This document shows positions 48,323 through 57,056 of a stretch of DNA of 64,000 nt, piece after piece (position 1 is the stretch's first letter; every line of letters begins with the position of its first letter). The notes below the pieces were generated by a model. It made no database searches and was not told where the DNA came from. It saw only the letters and a program-made list of their open reading frames with translations. The position numbers were made by a program, and so were the translations under genes. Source of the DNA: Enterococcus mediterraneensis. Its GTDB lineage: Bacteria; Bacillota; Bacilli; Lactobacillales; Enterococcaceae. The stretch is from contig NZ_UWOP01000001.1 in NCBI RefSeq assembly GCF_900604485.1, positions 315,001-379,000 on the forward strand, given 5' to 3'.

Positions 48323-51193
48323 ATGCATAAAAAAACAACTTATTTTAATTTTCTGTCATTGTCGTCTTTTTTAGGACTTTTTCTTTTTTTCTTTACTCTC
48401 CTACTCACTAACTTAGCAGATGGTACCTATACAGTGGGCGAATTAGGAAAAACAGGAATCAAAATCATCCAGCTGTTCGGAACGATAGGTCTGCCTTTGC
48501 TTCTGCTTTCGTTAGGGTTTACTTATCAGTCAAGGATCCATACAAAATTTGAGATTTTTTCTATTCTTTTTAGAAATCTCTTTAACTCACTTGTTCTCTT
48601 TTTGACTGCGTTGTCTCTTGGGGTGATTCCTTTTCCTACCGAAAAAATAGTTCCTACTGTTTTTCCTTTTTTGACAAGTAATTATCCTTTATTAACTGGA
48701 TTGTTTTTCGTCATCCTGCTATTCCCATTCTTAGATTATCTGGGAACAAAGATTTCGAATCGTTCATTGATACTGATCGTTTTTGTTCTCTTTCTCTTTT
48801 CTCAAATCGCATTAATTGCCGATCACTTGTCAGCACTAGTTTTTTTAAGTCAGATTTTTTATCCATCAATGGTATATCTTTTTGGCATTTTATTGAGAAA
48901 GATCTCGGCAGAAAAAATCAAGGTATCTTTTGTGATAGCATTACTTACAGCAGTGAGTGCTTTATTTTATGTCTTTTTCCTGAGAACAACTTTACTTCCT
49001 TTTGCAACAGAAAAAGGACTTTTATTTTCAACAGGTTTTATAAACAGCTTTTTATTGACTCCACTACCCGTAATTATAGGAGCCACTATCGTTCTTTTTT
49101 ATCTAATGGTAACTAAGTACTTTTCAGCTGGATTTAAAAATACGTCAATTTTTTTGGACAGCCTTTTGATTGCAGCTAATCCTCTTGTTTTACTAACGAT
49201 CAAAACCATTTTTAATACAATGCTTGCAGAGCATACCCGTTTGTTATCATTGATAGGAAGTCTTTCACTTATCTGTATCATCACTACTTTTTTTATATTT
49301 CTTTGTTCCTTGCTTAATAAACACTTCTGGGAAGATCTCTATGATCAAGATATTTCTGGTTCCTCAGTTGCTTGGGTAGGCTATTTATTGGTTATCCTCA
49401 TGAACTATATCTTAAATCTTTTCATGAACGGTTTTGATACTGAAGCTGTATTCTCTTGGTACCAACGAAGTTTTTACCTGATGCTGCTAAATCTGGTGTT
49501 GCTTGCCTTTGTCTATATCTTATGTCTAGTATTGTTCAATCGCTTTTGGTACGGGAATATTTTCTTTTTGGTTGTGACCCTTATCTATGGATTTGCTAAT
49601 TATGAAAAAATTCTTTATCGTAATGAGCCGATTACTCCCATTGATTTATCAAACTACGCTGCTCTTCCAGAAATTGTCGGTATGATCGGTATACGAACTG
49701 TTCTTTTACTTATTGGACTCTTTATCCTATTGATCATTGCAGCAATTGTCCTTCATAGAAAAACCAAGCAGGGAAAAATATTCCGTTTACCTGTTCGATT
49801 ATTCTTACTGATTGTGCCAATTATTTTTCTAGGGTACGTCTCGAGTGTTGCTGCCAATTTTAAATATGGCAATAAGGAAAACCCAATTGCACAAATATTA
49901 GAAAAAGCAAACTTTGTTCCTCATCCCGAAAGTCTTCTTTTTAACGCCAACCGAAATGGTCATTTATTGGCATTTGCCAGTCTGACAAATGTGAAAGCCA
50001 TGCGAGAACCAGAGGACTATTCTCAAAACGAAATTGCCAAATTAGAAAAAAAATATCAGGATGAAGCCGTACAGTTAAATAAAGATCGCACGGATGCGTT
50101 CAAAAATGAAACTGTCATCTATATTCTGAGTGAAAGTTTTTCCGATTCTAGCAAATTGCCGACGATTTCATTGACACCAGATCCGATTCCTTTTACAAGA
50201 AGCCTTATGAAACAAACGACCTCAGGTGAGATGTTCAGCATGGGGTACGGCGGAGGCACTGCCAATATCGAGTTTGAAGCTTTAACTAGCCTGTCTATGG
50301 ATAACTTTGATCCAGCAATGACGACACCATATTTATTTGTTGTCCCTAAAAGAGATCATCTCTTTACGATCAATCAGCTATTTTCAAAAAGTATCGCGAT
50401 CCATCCTTATACTGCTGCCACTTATCGCAGAGATCAAGCATTTGAGAAAATGAAATTTGATGCTTTTTATCATCTAGGAAATAAAGATTATCCAATAAAG
50501 AATCAAGAGAAAAAAGATAATTCCAAATATATTTCAGATGAGGCAGTATTTAATGAGACACTTGATCATATCAGCCAATCTAATGGAGATTTGTTTATAC
50601 AGCTTACTACGATGCAAAATCATATGCCATATAATAACGGAACTTTCGACAATACAATCAAAGTCAATGGTGATTTGACAGAAAGAAGTAAACAGCAAGT
50701 AGAAACCTATTCTCAAGGAATCCATTATTCTGATGAAGCTTTGAAAACGTTCATTTCTGCGATCAATCAAATGGATAAACCTGTAACTGTTGTCTTTTAT
50801 GGTGATCATTTGCCAGCAATCTATGATGGTGAATTTTTATCCCAGAAAAATGCTGATACAAAATTGCACCTGACAGATTACTTTATCTATCGAAATCAGG
50901 CATCACAACAAATTATTGACCGTAAAGTTGCAACACCTAATATGTTCACGCCGATGATGATGGCTCAGATCAATCAAAAGGTATCTCCATACTATGCTTT
51001 ATTAACGAAAGTAAGTGAAAAATTACCCGCAATGGAGCTGCAAAAAATAATTGATGAAGCTGGCAATCCTATCTCTGATAAAGATTTGACAAAAGAACAA
51101 CGAGAATTATTAAATGATTATCGTTTGATCCAGTATGATATCACCACTGGAAAAAACTACCTCTCCAAAGATTTCTTTGCCATTCCAAAATAA
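48323..51193 (+). CDS. LTA synthase family protein with an extra N-terminal membrane block
   Basis: Sulfatase-fold phosphoglycerol transferase of the LtaS type. The catalytic residues are visible: E604 in ILSESFSD, nucleophile T646 in GGGTANIEFE, and D828-H829 in YGDHLPAIYD. At 956 residues it is about 300 longer than LtaS. The extra N-terminal part (residues 1-330) holds about ten membrane helices of unclear family, weakly like acyltransferase-3 proteins. The next about five helices and the NEPITPIDLSN loop match LtaS. The ATG at 48323 follows GGAGG at 7 bp. It may make or modify lipoteichoic acid; the exact product is unknown. Confidence 0.85.
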   Translation: MHKKTTYFNFLSLSSFLGLFLFFFTLLLTNLADGTYTVGELGKTGIKIIQLFGTIGLPLLLLSLGFTYQSRIHTKFEIFSILFRNLFNSLVLFLTALSLGVIPFPTEKIVPTVFPFLTSNYPLLTGLFFVILLFPFLDYLGTKISNRSLILIVFVLFLFSQIALIADHLSALVFLSQIFYPSMVYLFGILLRKISAEKIKVSFVIALLTAVSALFYVFFLRTTLLPFATEKGLLFSTGFINSFLLTPLPVIIGATIVLFYLMVTKYFSAGFKNTSIFLDSLLIAANPLVLLTIKTIFNTMLAEHTRLLSLIGSLSLICIITTFFIFLCSLLNKHFWEDLYDQDISGSSVAWVGYLLVILMNYILNLFMNGFDTEAVFSWYQRSFYLMLLNLVLLAFVYILCLVLFNRFWYGNIFFLVVTLIYGFANYEKILYRNEPITPIDLSNYAALPEIVGMIGIRTVLLLIGLFILLIIAAIVLHRKTKQGKIFRLPVRLFLLIVPIIFLGYVSSVAANFKYGNKENPIAQILEKANFVPHPESLLFNANRNGHLLAFASLTNVKAMREPEDYSQNEIAKLEKKYQDEAVQLNKDRTDAFKNETVIYILSESFSDSSKLPTISLTPDPIPFTRSLMKQTTSGEMFSMGYGGGTANIEFEALTSLSMDNFDPAMTTPYLFVVPKRDHLFTINQLFSKSIAIHPYTAATYRRDQAFEKMKFDAFYHLGNKDYPIKNQEKKDNSKYISDEAVFNETLDHISQSNGDLFIQLTTMQNHMPYNNGTFDNTIKVNGDLTERSKQQVETYSQGIHYSDEALKTFISAINQMDKPVTVVFYGDHLPAIYDGEFLSQKNADTKLHLTDYFIYRNQASQQIIDRKVATPNMFTPMMMAQINQKVSPYYALLTKVSEKLPAMELQKIIDEAGNPISDKDLTKEQRELLNDYRLIQYDITTGKNYLSKDFFAIPK

Positions 51194-51195
51194 AC

Positions 51196-51231
51196 AAAAA
51201 AGCAGCTGACTAAATTAGTCAGCTGCTTTTT
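51196..51231. terminator. Strong bidirectional terminator
   Basis: AAAAGCAGCTGACTAA pairs perfectly with TTAGTCAGCTGCTTTT across a one-base loop, with A/T runs on both sides. It ends the LtaS-like gene and the HesB-like gene, which converge here. Confidence 0.9.
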
Positions 51232-51234
51232 GAT

Positions 51235-51552
51235 CTATGCATTTTGATTATTTGCTTCTCCGTTTTCTTCAAAACGATATTTAGGCTCGTCTAGTTTCTC
51301 ATCATAGTCAACGATCAAATCATATCCCTTGAAGAACCATTCATCTGCCTCATCAATGAAAAATAAGATACCTTCAATCGTTTCTTGAACGATCGTCTGA
51401 TTTGGTGTATCGACAGACATCCCTACAGAAAAACCCTCATGTACTTGTGTTTTGCCGTAAACTTTTCCATAGAAACGGATACCCATTTCTTTATCTAAGT
51501 CCATTTCTTTTTTGAACCATTCTATTGCTTTTGGTGTGACTGTTAGTTTCAC
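51235..51552 (-). CDS. HesB/YadR/YfhF family protein, cysteine-free
   Basis: Small protein of 105 residues with the HesB-like fold (start LTVTPKAIEWFKKEM, GIRFYGKVYG, middle GFSVGMSVDTP). It has no cysteine at all, so it cannot bind an Fe-S cluster the way A-type carriers do; this is a known branch in Firmicutes. Its role is unknown. The start is a GTG (51552) with GGAG 8 bp upstream. It begins 15 bp after the ktrA stop and probably is cotranscribed with it. Confidence 0.85.
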   Translation of the reverse strand: MKLTVTPKAIEWFKKEMDLDKEMGIRFYGKVYGKTQVHEGFSVGMSVDTPNQTIVQETIEGILFFIDEADEWFFKGYDLIVDYDEKLDEPKYRFEENGEANNQNA

Positions 51553-51567
51553 TACTATCGCTCCGTT

Positions 51568-52233
51568 CTAATCATTCATTTTTTCATCAAGAATATCCAC
51601 GTCGCTGGTTTCGCCAATCACTAAGAGATTGTCGTTTTCTTGTACGATTTCATCGGCGGTTGGTGAAACAACCACTTTTCCTCCCACGCGGCGAATTCCC
51701 ACTACTGTCAACCCAAAACGCTGCCGGAAATTCAATTCTAAAAGTGTCTTGTTGAAAAACTTAGGATTTGACACTCGAATCTCAGCCAATGAATAATCAT
51801 CAGAAAGTTCAACATAATCCAAGATATTTTTAGAAACTAAGTTATGGGCGATACGAATCCCCATATCTCGTTCAGGATGGACGACACGGTCTGCCCCGAT
51901 TTTTTCCAAAACACGAGCATGGTATTCATTCTGAGCTTTTGCAAGCACTTTTGGTACGCCCATCTCTTTCACCATCAAGGTTACTAAAATACTTGCCTGG
52001 ATATCTTCACCGATCGCTACGATCACATGGTCGAAATTACGAATCCCCAAAGATTTTAATGTCATTTCATCTTGGGCGTTCCCTACGACAGCATGTGTGG
52101 CGATATTCATATACTCATTGACACGATCTTCATTGTTGTCAATGGCTAATACTTCTTGACCAGCTTCGATCAGTGTCCGACAGATACTGCCGCCGAATCT
52201 GCCTAAACCGATGATTGCAAAATTTTGTTTCAT
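51568..52233 (-). CDS. ktrA: Potassium uptake regulatory subunit KtrA (TrkA family)
   Basis: Cytoplasmic ring protein that gates a KtrB-type potassium channel through nucleotide binding. The RCK_N Rossmann domain starts FAIIGLGRFGGSICRTLIEAG with the acidic pocket end AIDNNEDRV. The C-terminal RCK_C domain starts near residue 135 (SLAEIRVSNPKFFNKTLLELNF). 221 residues is the standard length. The ATG follows AAGGAGAGAAAA. No membrane partner gene is in the window, so the channel subunit is encoded elsewhere. Confidence 0.93.
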   Translation of the reverse strand: MKQNFAIIGLGRFGGSICRTLIEAGQEVLAIDNNEDRVNEYMNIATHAVVGNAQDEMTLKSLGIRNFDHVIVAIGEDIQASILVTLMVKEMGVPKVLAKAQNEYHARVLEKIGADRVVHPERDMGIRIAHNLVSKNILDYVELSDDYSLAEIRVSNPKFFNKTLLELNFRQRFGLTVVGIRRVGGKVVVSPTADEIVQENDNLLVIGETSDVDILDEKMND

Positions 52234-52276
52234 TTTTCTCTCCTTGTAAACGCCTTATTAACATTACCAGTATATC

Positions 52277-52315
52277 AAAGACCTCTCCATCTGACTATGG
52301 AGAGGTCTTTTTTTT
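52277..52315 (+). terminator. Hairpin between ktrA and liaR with the T-run on the plus side
   Basis: AAAGACCTCTCCAT (52277-52290) pairs perfectly with ATGGAGAGGTCTTT (52297-52310). Eight T residues follow on the plus strand, overlapping the liaR stop; on the minus strand only TCTTTGATA follows. Both flanking genes are on the minus strand. Confidence 0.6.
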
Positions 52316-52943
52316 ATTTCACTAAACCGTGTTTAAACGCATAGATCGCAGCCTGTGTACGATCTTCGACTTCCAGCTTTGATAAAATATTTGAAACATG
52401 GGTTTTGACCGTTTTAAGCGTAATGAACAATTCATCAGCGATTTCTTGATTGCTTTTTCCTTGTGAGATCAACATCAAAATCTCGCGTTCGCGATTGGTG
52501 AGATCCTCATGAAGAATCGGTGTCCGTCGGGTCATCCGTTCCATCATTTTAGTAGTGACTTCCGGTTCTAGTACTCTTTCTCCTCGCTGTGTTGCTCGAA
52601 TCGCTTCAGCAATTTCATGTGCGGTAGAAGTTTTCAGCATATAACCTGCTGCTCCTGCTTCAATCGCAGGATAGACTTTTTCGTCATCGATAAAACTGGT
52701 AACAATAATTATTTTTGCTGTTGGCCAGTCTTTTAAGATAGCTTTTGTTGATTCGATACCATCCATCACATCCATTACCAGATCCATCAAAATGACGTCT
52801 GGTCGTAGCGCCAACGCTTTTTCATAGCCGACCTGTCCGTTCTCAGCTTCACCAACAACTTCAATATCTTCTTGGATCGAAAGATAAGAAGATACGCCTA
52901 AACGCACCATTTCATGATCGTCAACGAGCAATACTCGTATCAT
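52314..52943 (-). CDS. liaR: Response regulator LiaR (VraR-like)
   Basis: NarL-type response regulator of the envelope-stress system LiaFSR. The receiver domain shows the acidic pair in LLVDDHEM and the phosphorylated Asp in [10 protein letters not shown], with Lys in YMLKTSTA. The C-terminal LuxR-type helix-turn-helix includes [25 protein letters not shown] and [14 protein letters not shown] chose the ATG at 52943, with AGGAGG 9 bp upstream, inside the end of liaS (23-bp overlap). 209 residues. Enterococcal LiaR mutations are linked to daptomycin tolerance, but nothing here shows such a change. Confidence 0.94.
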   Translation of the reverse strand: MIRVLLVDDHEMVRLGVSSYLSIQEDIEVVGEAENGQVGYEKALALRPDVILMDLVMDVMDGIESTKAILKDWPTAKIIIVTSFIDDEKVYPAIEAGAAGYMLKTSTAHEIAEAIRATQRGERVLEPEVTTKMMERMTRRTPILHEDLTNREREILMLISQGKSNQEIADELFITLKTVKTHVSNILSKLEVEDRTQAAIYAFKHGLVK

Positions 52944-54015
52944 TTGCAATAACCTCCTTTAAAAGCGGAATCTTGATCTCCACACTTGTCCCTTGACCTT
53001 TAAAACTGATGATCTTAACTGTTCCGCCTACACCGTTTACACGCTCTCTGATATTCATCAAGCCATAACTGCCGGCCTTTTGCTCACTGGGATTAAATCC
53101 GACGCCATCGTCGATCACTCGCAGCAAAACATTTTTCTCAACTTGATGCAGATAAACTTCCAATTCTTTCGCTTTCGCGTGACGCAATGTATTGGAAAGT
53201 AATTCTTGGATCACTCGAAAAAGTTGATCTTCAATAGCTGCCGATAATTGGATATCCGCTATTTCCCATTTCAAAGAAATTTTTATTTTCGTTTGTAATT
53301 CTTTTAATAATTGCTCGATACCTTGTTTTAAACTTTTTCCTTCTAAAGAAACCGGACGTAAATGCAATAATAACGCCCGCATCTCTGACTGGGAGGCGTT
53401 GATGATATCAGAGACCATCGCCAACTGCTTTCGCTGAGCTTCTGGTGCCTGAGTTTTTTCTGCTTGTTCATTCAATGCCGACATCATCATCATCGCTGCG
53501 AATAATTGCTGAGAAACTGAATCGTGAAGTTCGCGAGCCAGCCGATGACGTTCCAATTCTAAGATTTCTTCTTTAGTCTGTCCATCGACAAATTGCGGCC
53601 GACTATTCAAAACCTGTAATTCTGTTGAGATCTCTTTCATCTTGTTTGAGACCTTCGAGATATCTTTGTCGATCTCTTCGATATATCGATTATCCTTTGA
53701 ATGAGGAATTTCTTCAGAAAAAAGCGAACTTTCATAATTGCCGTTTGCAAGCAGACGCAGTTTTTCCTCTACACCGCTATACAAGCTTTTCCGGAAAACA
53801 CTGATCAGTAAATAAGAAAGACCGCCGATACCAATAGAGATCATCAGAATATAAAAAATAATCGGTATATAAAAAATCCTCATTTGAAACGCCGCTGACC
53901 ACCAATTTTTTTGTTCACTGGCGTATACAAATAAAAAATAAAGAAAACCTTGAATCAGAAACGCTGTACTGCCAATATAAAGCGACAACATGCTTTTCGT
54001 TATTTTCGCTGTCAT
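52921..54015 (-). CDS. liaS: Sensor histidine kinase LiaS
   Basis: Membrane histidine kinase of the LiaFSR system. Two membrane helices are at residues 8-30 and about 45-70. A HAMP-like linker leads to the HisKA_3 domain with the phosphorylated His in [15 protein letters not shown]. The HATPase part has [17 protein letters not shown] and [25 protein letters not shown]. 364 residues. Its ATG overlaps the liaF stop by four bases (ATGA). The short extracytoplasmic part suggests that it senses within the membrane together with LiaF. Confidence 0.94.
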   Translation of the reverse strand: MTAKITKSMLSLYIGSTAFLIQGFLYFLFVYASEQKNWWSAAFQMRIFYIPIIFYILMISIGIGGLSYLLISVFRKSLYSGVEEKLRLLANGNYESSLFSEEIPHSKDNRYIEEIDKDISKVSNKMKEISTELQVLNSRPQFVDGQTKEEILELERHRLARELHDSVSQQLFAAMMMMSALNEQAEKTQAPEAQRKQLAMVSDIINASQSEMRALLLHLRPVSLEGKSLKQGIEQLLKELQTKIKISLKWEIADIQLSAAIEDQLFRVIQELLSNTLRHAKAKELEVYLHQVEKNVLLRVIDDGVGFNPSEQKAGSYGLMNIRERVNGVGGTVKIISFKGQGTSVEIKIPLLKEVIANDTSIAR

Positions 54016-54740
54016 ACACGGATCACCTCGATATCGCCAAACAGTGTATTTGTGATGATCTTGATCCGTCGTGTGTTTTCATCATAGTCTTCGCTGTATA
54101 TTTTTAAACTTTCATTTCGCAACGCATTTTTTTCGCCTTCAAAATTGACTTCACCGATAATTGTTGCATGTTCCAGCATCACACCGACTCCTGAAGGGAC
54201 TAAGATCCTCGTACGACCGAAACCTTTTCGGATAAGCACAATATTATCTTTCTTAGGCAAAATCGTATTCCCAAGATCAATGATCGTATCTCCATACAGA
54301 ATGTTGACATTGATATCATCCCACTCATATACTTGATTGCCGATCCGCTCATTACCGAACCATTGTTGCTTGGTTCTTGCTTGATGATGATGCGGCTCAT
54401 CAGTTTCAACAATGATCATCTGTTTTTTTCGCCAAAAAGCATTCTTTGTCAGGTCGATACCAGACACTTCGAACCCTTTCAGACCAATAAATAGGATTGC
54501 GAAAATGAGCATGATCCATAAAGCGGGACTATTTAATAAGCTGATAAAAATCGCTAAACAACCAATAATCAGTAAAAAATTATAAAAATTAGTTTTTTGC
54601 TTACGGGTCGTAACCACATAGATACTGAAAATACCAAATAAAAGCAGCATCAGCAATGGTGGATTACTCAAAATCTGCCAAATTGCAAATAAAAACAGCA
54701 AGGCCTCTACTACTATAAAAAAACGCCATGGATTGTTCAT
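54012..54740 (-). CDS. liaF: LiaF membrane regulator
   Basis: Negative regulator that keeps the LiaS kinase off without envelope stress. The N-terminal part holds about four membrane helices (FFIVVEALLFLFAIWQIL first, ALWIMLIFAILFIGLKGF last). The C-terminal LiaF domain (residues 120-240) has DINVNILYGDTIIDLGNTILP and TRILVPSGVGVMLEHATIIGEV. 242 residues. The ATG follows AGGAGGTGGATGT. It is the first gene of the liaF-liaS-liaR operon, with both downstream genes overlapping. The LiaFSR operon is probably autoregulated from the gap upstream. Confidence 0.94.
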   Translation of the reverse strand: MNNPWRFFIVVEALLFLFAIWQILSNPPLLMLLLFGIFSIYVVTTRKQKTNFYNFLLIIGCLAIFISLLNSPALWIMLIFAILFIGLKGFEVSGIDLTKNAFWRKKQMIIVETDEPHHHQARTKQQWFGNERIGNQVYEWDDINVNILYGDTIIDLGNTILPKKDNIVLIRKGFGRTRILVPSGVGVMLEHATIIGEVNFEGEKNALRNESLKIYSEDYDENTRRIKIITNTLFGDIEVIRV

Positions 54741-54863
54741 ACATCCACCTCCTATCCTAGTTCTACTTTATCATACCTTAGTTTTTTACAAATAAAATCG
54801 GTCTGGGGACCGAAACCTGTCACAAAGCAAAATAAAATCGATAAAACATATAAGTTAGACAGT

Positions 54864-54962
54864 AAAATATCCGAACTCTAGCGAGAACGTTCCTGCATTT
54901 TCACAGTCCCGTGCCGCAATTTTTCAGCGACTGACTTCACTCAACTATAGTTCGGATATTTT
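54864..54962. repeat. Intergenic inverted-repeat element, family member d
   Basis: It lies between greA and liaF. AAAATATCCGAACTCTAG (54864-54881) pairs with CTATAGTTCGGATATTTT (54945-54962), with one mismatch in 18. A weaker inner pairing is CAGTC (54904-54908) with GACTG (54929-54933). It is the clearest member of the family and follows the greA stop codon, so it may also end greA transcription. Confidence 0.7.
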
Positions 54963-54998
54963 CTGCAGTTATCTATACCACAGTTTCAGCATACTGCT

Positions 54999-55481
54999 TT
55001 ATTTTGATTGTGCTACTTCAACGATTTTCACCAGCATATCGCCGCCTGGTGTAGCGATCGTTACTTCATCATTGATTTTTTTACCGATCAAAGCACGAGC
55101 GATCGGTGAATCATTAGAGATCTTACCTGAAAATGGATCTGCTTCTGCACTACCGACGATCGTATATTCTTCTTCTTCCCCATCAGGAAGTTCGATGAAT
55201 TTTACGACTTTACCGATAGATACTTCATCTTCATCCACGCCATCATTATCGATAATTTGCGCAAAACGAATCATATTTTCTAATGTCGTGATCCGTCCTT
55301 CCACAAATGCTTGTTCATCTTTTGCTGATTCATATTCAGAGTTTTCGGATAGGTCTCCGAAACTGCGGGCAACTTTGATCCGTTCGATGATCTCGCCTCG
55401 CTTCACTGTTTTTAATTCCTCTAGTTCTTGCTCTAATTTTTGTTTTCCTTCTACTGTCATTGGATAAACTTTTTCTACCAT
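54999..55481 (-). CDS. greA: Transcription elongation factor GreA
   Basis: Rescues backtracked RNA polymerase by stimulating transcript cleavage. The N-terminal coiled coil carries the catalytic acids in [19 protein letters not shown], and the C-terminal FKBP-like domain has [14 protein letters not shown] and the final [12 protein letters not shown]. 160 residues is standard. The ATG follows AAAAGGAGATTATTAGC. It follows mltG on the same strand after a hairpin terminator. Confidence 0.97.
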   Translation of the reverse strand: MVEKVYPMTVEGKQKLEQELEELKTVKRGEIIERIKVARSFGDLSENSEYESAKDEQAFVEGRITTLENMIRFAQIIDNDGVDEDEVSIGKVVKFIELPDGEEEEYTIVGSAEADPFSGKISNDSPIARALIGKKINDEVTIATPGGDMLVKIVEVAQSK

Positions 55482-55525
55482 GCTAATAATCTCCTTTTAC
55501 ATCGTTATCTAAAAAAATCACAAAA

Positions 55526-55561
55526 GGTAATCTTTTGCGAATAAGTCCACAAAAGATTACC
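55526..55561 (-). terminator. Terminator downstream of mltG
   Basis: GGTAATCTTTTG (55526-55537) pairs perfectly with CAAAAGATTACC (55550-55561). On the minus strand TTTTGTGATTTTTTT follows. Confidence 0.8.
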
Positions 55562-55594
55562 ATGCTTTTTAATAAATGTAAACAATCTAATCTA

Positions 55595-56947
55595 TTAATT
55601 ATTTACATATTTTTCCACTAATACCATGTGCTCTTCGTAAGTCTGCGCAAAATAAACTTCACCGGTTTTGATGTCCGCTACGAAATAATAATAATTATTG
55701 GACTTAGGTTCCATCACAGCTTCGATAGACGCTTCACTAGGACTGTTGAATGGTCCAGGTCCATACCCGCTGTTTGTATATAGATTATACGGAGAATCGA
55801 CTTGCGTTTCTTTAATGGACACTACTTCTTTATGCTCACCCAGAGCATATAAGATCGAAATATCCGATTGCAGCGGCATACCGGCATCTAAGCGATTAAA
55901 GAAGACTTGAGCGATGTTTTTGCGGTCGTCTTCTTTGACTCCTTCTTTTTCTACTAAAGAAGCCAATGTCAGTACTTCTTGCACACTCATATTTTTTTGC
56001 TTGATTTCTTCAAAGTATGGCGTCATCACACTATTGGTTTTATCTACCATCTGTGTCACGATCTCTTTTAATGAGGTTCCTTTAAAGTAGTCATAGGTTG
56101 CTGGGAAAAGGTACCCTTCTAAGCGATAGCGAACGTTTTCTGCCTTAGCAGCGCTATCCAGCAATTCTGGATACTGCTTATGCAATTCATCAAAGAATGA
56201 CTGATCTTCCATCAAATCGATGAACTCGGATTTTTTGATCTTTGTTGATTTTGCAATAGCATCGCCGATTTGATCAATGTCAAAACCTTCAGGAATCGTC
56301 AGCTTCGCATCGACACCGGCAGAACCGATTCCGCCTTGTTGCAATGTTTTACTGATTTCATCTAACGTCATATCCGGGGAAAAGTGATAATTTCCGGCTT
56401 GGAACCCAGTAAGATTATTGAATTTCGTAAAATAATTGAAGACCATTCCGCTCTTGATCACTTTGTTATCTTCCAGAATCTCGCCGATCCGCTTGTTAGA
56501 TGACCCGCTTGGAATCTCTACTTCGACCTGTTTCGAACTATCAGGATCCAATGGTTTTAAGCTGGAAGATACATACCGATAGGCAGAAAATCCGAGAATA
56601 CCGCCAATAAGCAGTAACGAGATCACAACAACGGTTACAATTTTGTTAACGATCCGATCTTCCCGATTTTTCATAGCCTTACGCTTTTTCACATCGGTAG
56701 GATCATTCAATGATTCTTCTTTTTTTGCAGTTTTTGACACTTTCGGCTCTTTTTTTGAGCTTGCTGATTTTGAACTTCTTCGCGAACCTACTGATTCAGT
56801 TTGATCGCTCTGATTTGTATTTTTCGACATAATATTTTCCTTTTCGGAGTTATCTAGAGGTTCTGCAGCGATTCTAGGATCTGGATTATTCAGAGAGTTC
56901 ATTATTTTTTCCTTAAATGTTTCCTCTTCTGGATGTTGCTTAGACAA
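55595..56947 (-). CDS. mltG: Endolytic murein transglycosylase MltG
   Basis: Membrane lytic transglycosylase that cuts new glycan strands and sets their length. The first about 115 residues are a Ser/Lys-rich cytoplasmic extension, longer than in most homologues. A membrane helix follows (TVVVISLLLIGGILGFSA), then the YceG domain with the catalytic Glu in LASLVEKEGVKEDDRKNIAQVFFNRL and LQSDISILYALG. The end GYGPGPFNSPSEASIEAVMEP is conserved. 450 residues. The start is a TTG (56947) with GGAGG 7 bp upstream. A 9-bp inverted repeat flanks its -10 box. Confidence 0.94.
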   Translation of the reverse strand: MSKQHPEEETFKEKIMNSLNNPDPRIAAEPLDNSEKENIMSKNTNQSDQTESVGSRRSSKSASSKKEPKVSKTAKKEESLNDPTDVKKRKAMKNREDRIVNKIVTVVVISLLLIGGILGFSAYRYVSSSLKPLDPDSSKQVEVEIPSGSSNKRIGEILEDNKVIKSGMVFNYFTKFNNLTGFQAGNYHFSPDMTLDEISKTLQQGGIGSAGVDAKLTIPEGFDIDQIGDAIAKSTKIKKSEFIDLMEDQSFFDELHKQYPELLDSAAKAENVRYRLEGYLFPATYDYFKGTSLKEIVTQMVDKTNSVMTPYFEEIKQKNMSVQEVLTLASLVEKEGVKEDDRKNIAQVFFNRLDAGMPLQSDISILYALGEHKEVVSIKETQVDSPYNLYTNSGYGPGPFNSPSEASIEAVMEPKSNNYYYFVADIKTGEVYFAQTYEEHMVLVEKYVNN

Positions 56948-56961
56948 AACAACTCCTCCTT

Positions 56962-57000
56962 ACTTTCGTGCTACTAACTCGTACTATTATACACGAAAGT
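56962..57000 (-). promoter_or_regulatory. Promoter region of mltG enclosed by an inverted repeat
   Basis: ACTTTCGTG (56962-56970) and CACGAAAGT (56992-57000) are perfect inverted repeats that flank a TATAAT box (56985-56990, minus strand). It may be an operator or a leader hairpin. The -35 is weak. Confidence 0.45.
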
Positions 57001-57012
57001 TTGGAGGAGGGG

Positions 57013-57040
57013 AACAAGTTTAAAAAAGATTAAACTTGTT
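57013..57040. terminator. Hairpin downstream of the lysozyme gene
   Basis: AACAAGTTTAA (57013-57023) pairs perfectly with TTAAACTTGTT (57030-57040), just after the lysozyme stop. The T-run on the minus strand is poor (TTCCCC) and slightly better on the plus strand. Confidence 0.45.
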
Positions 57041-57056
57041 TTCATTCTTTAAGTTG

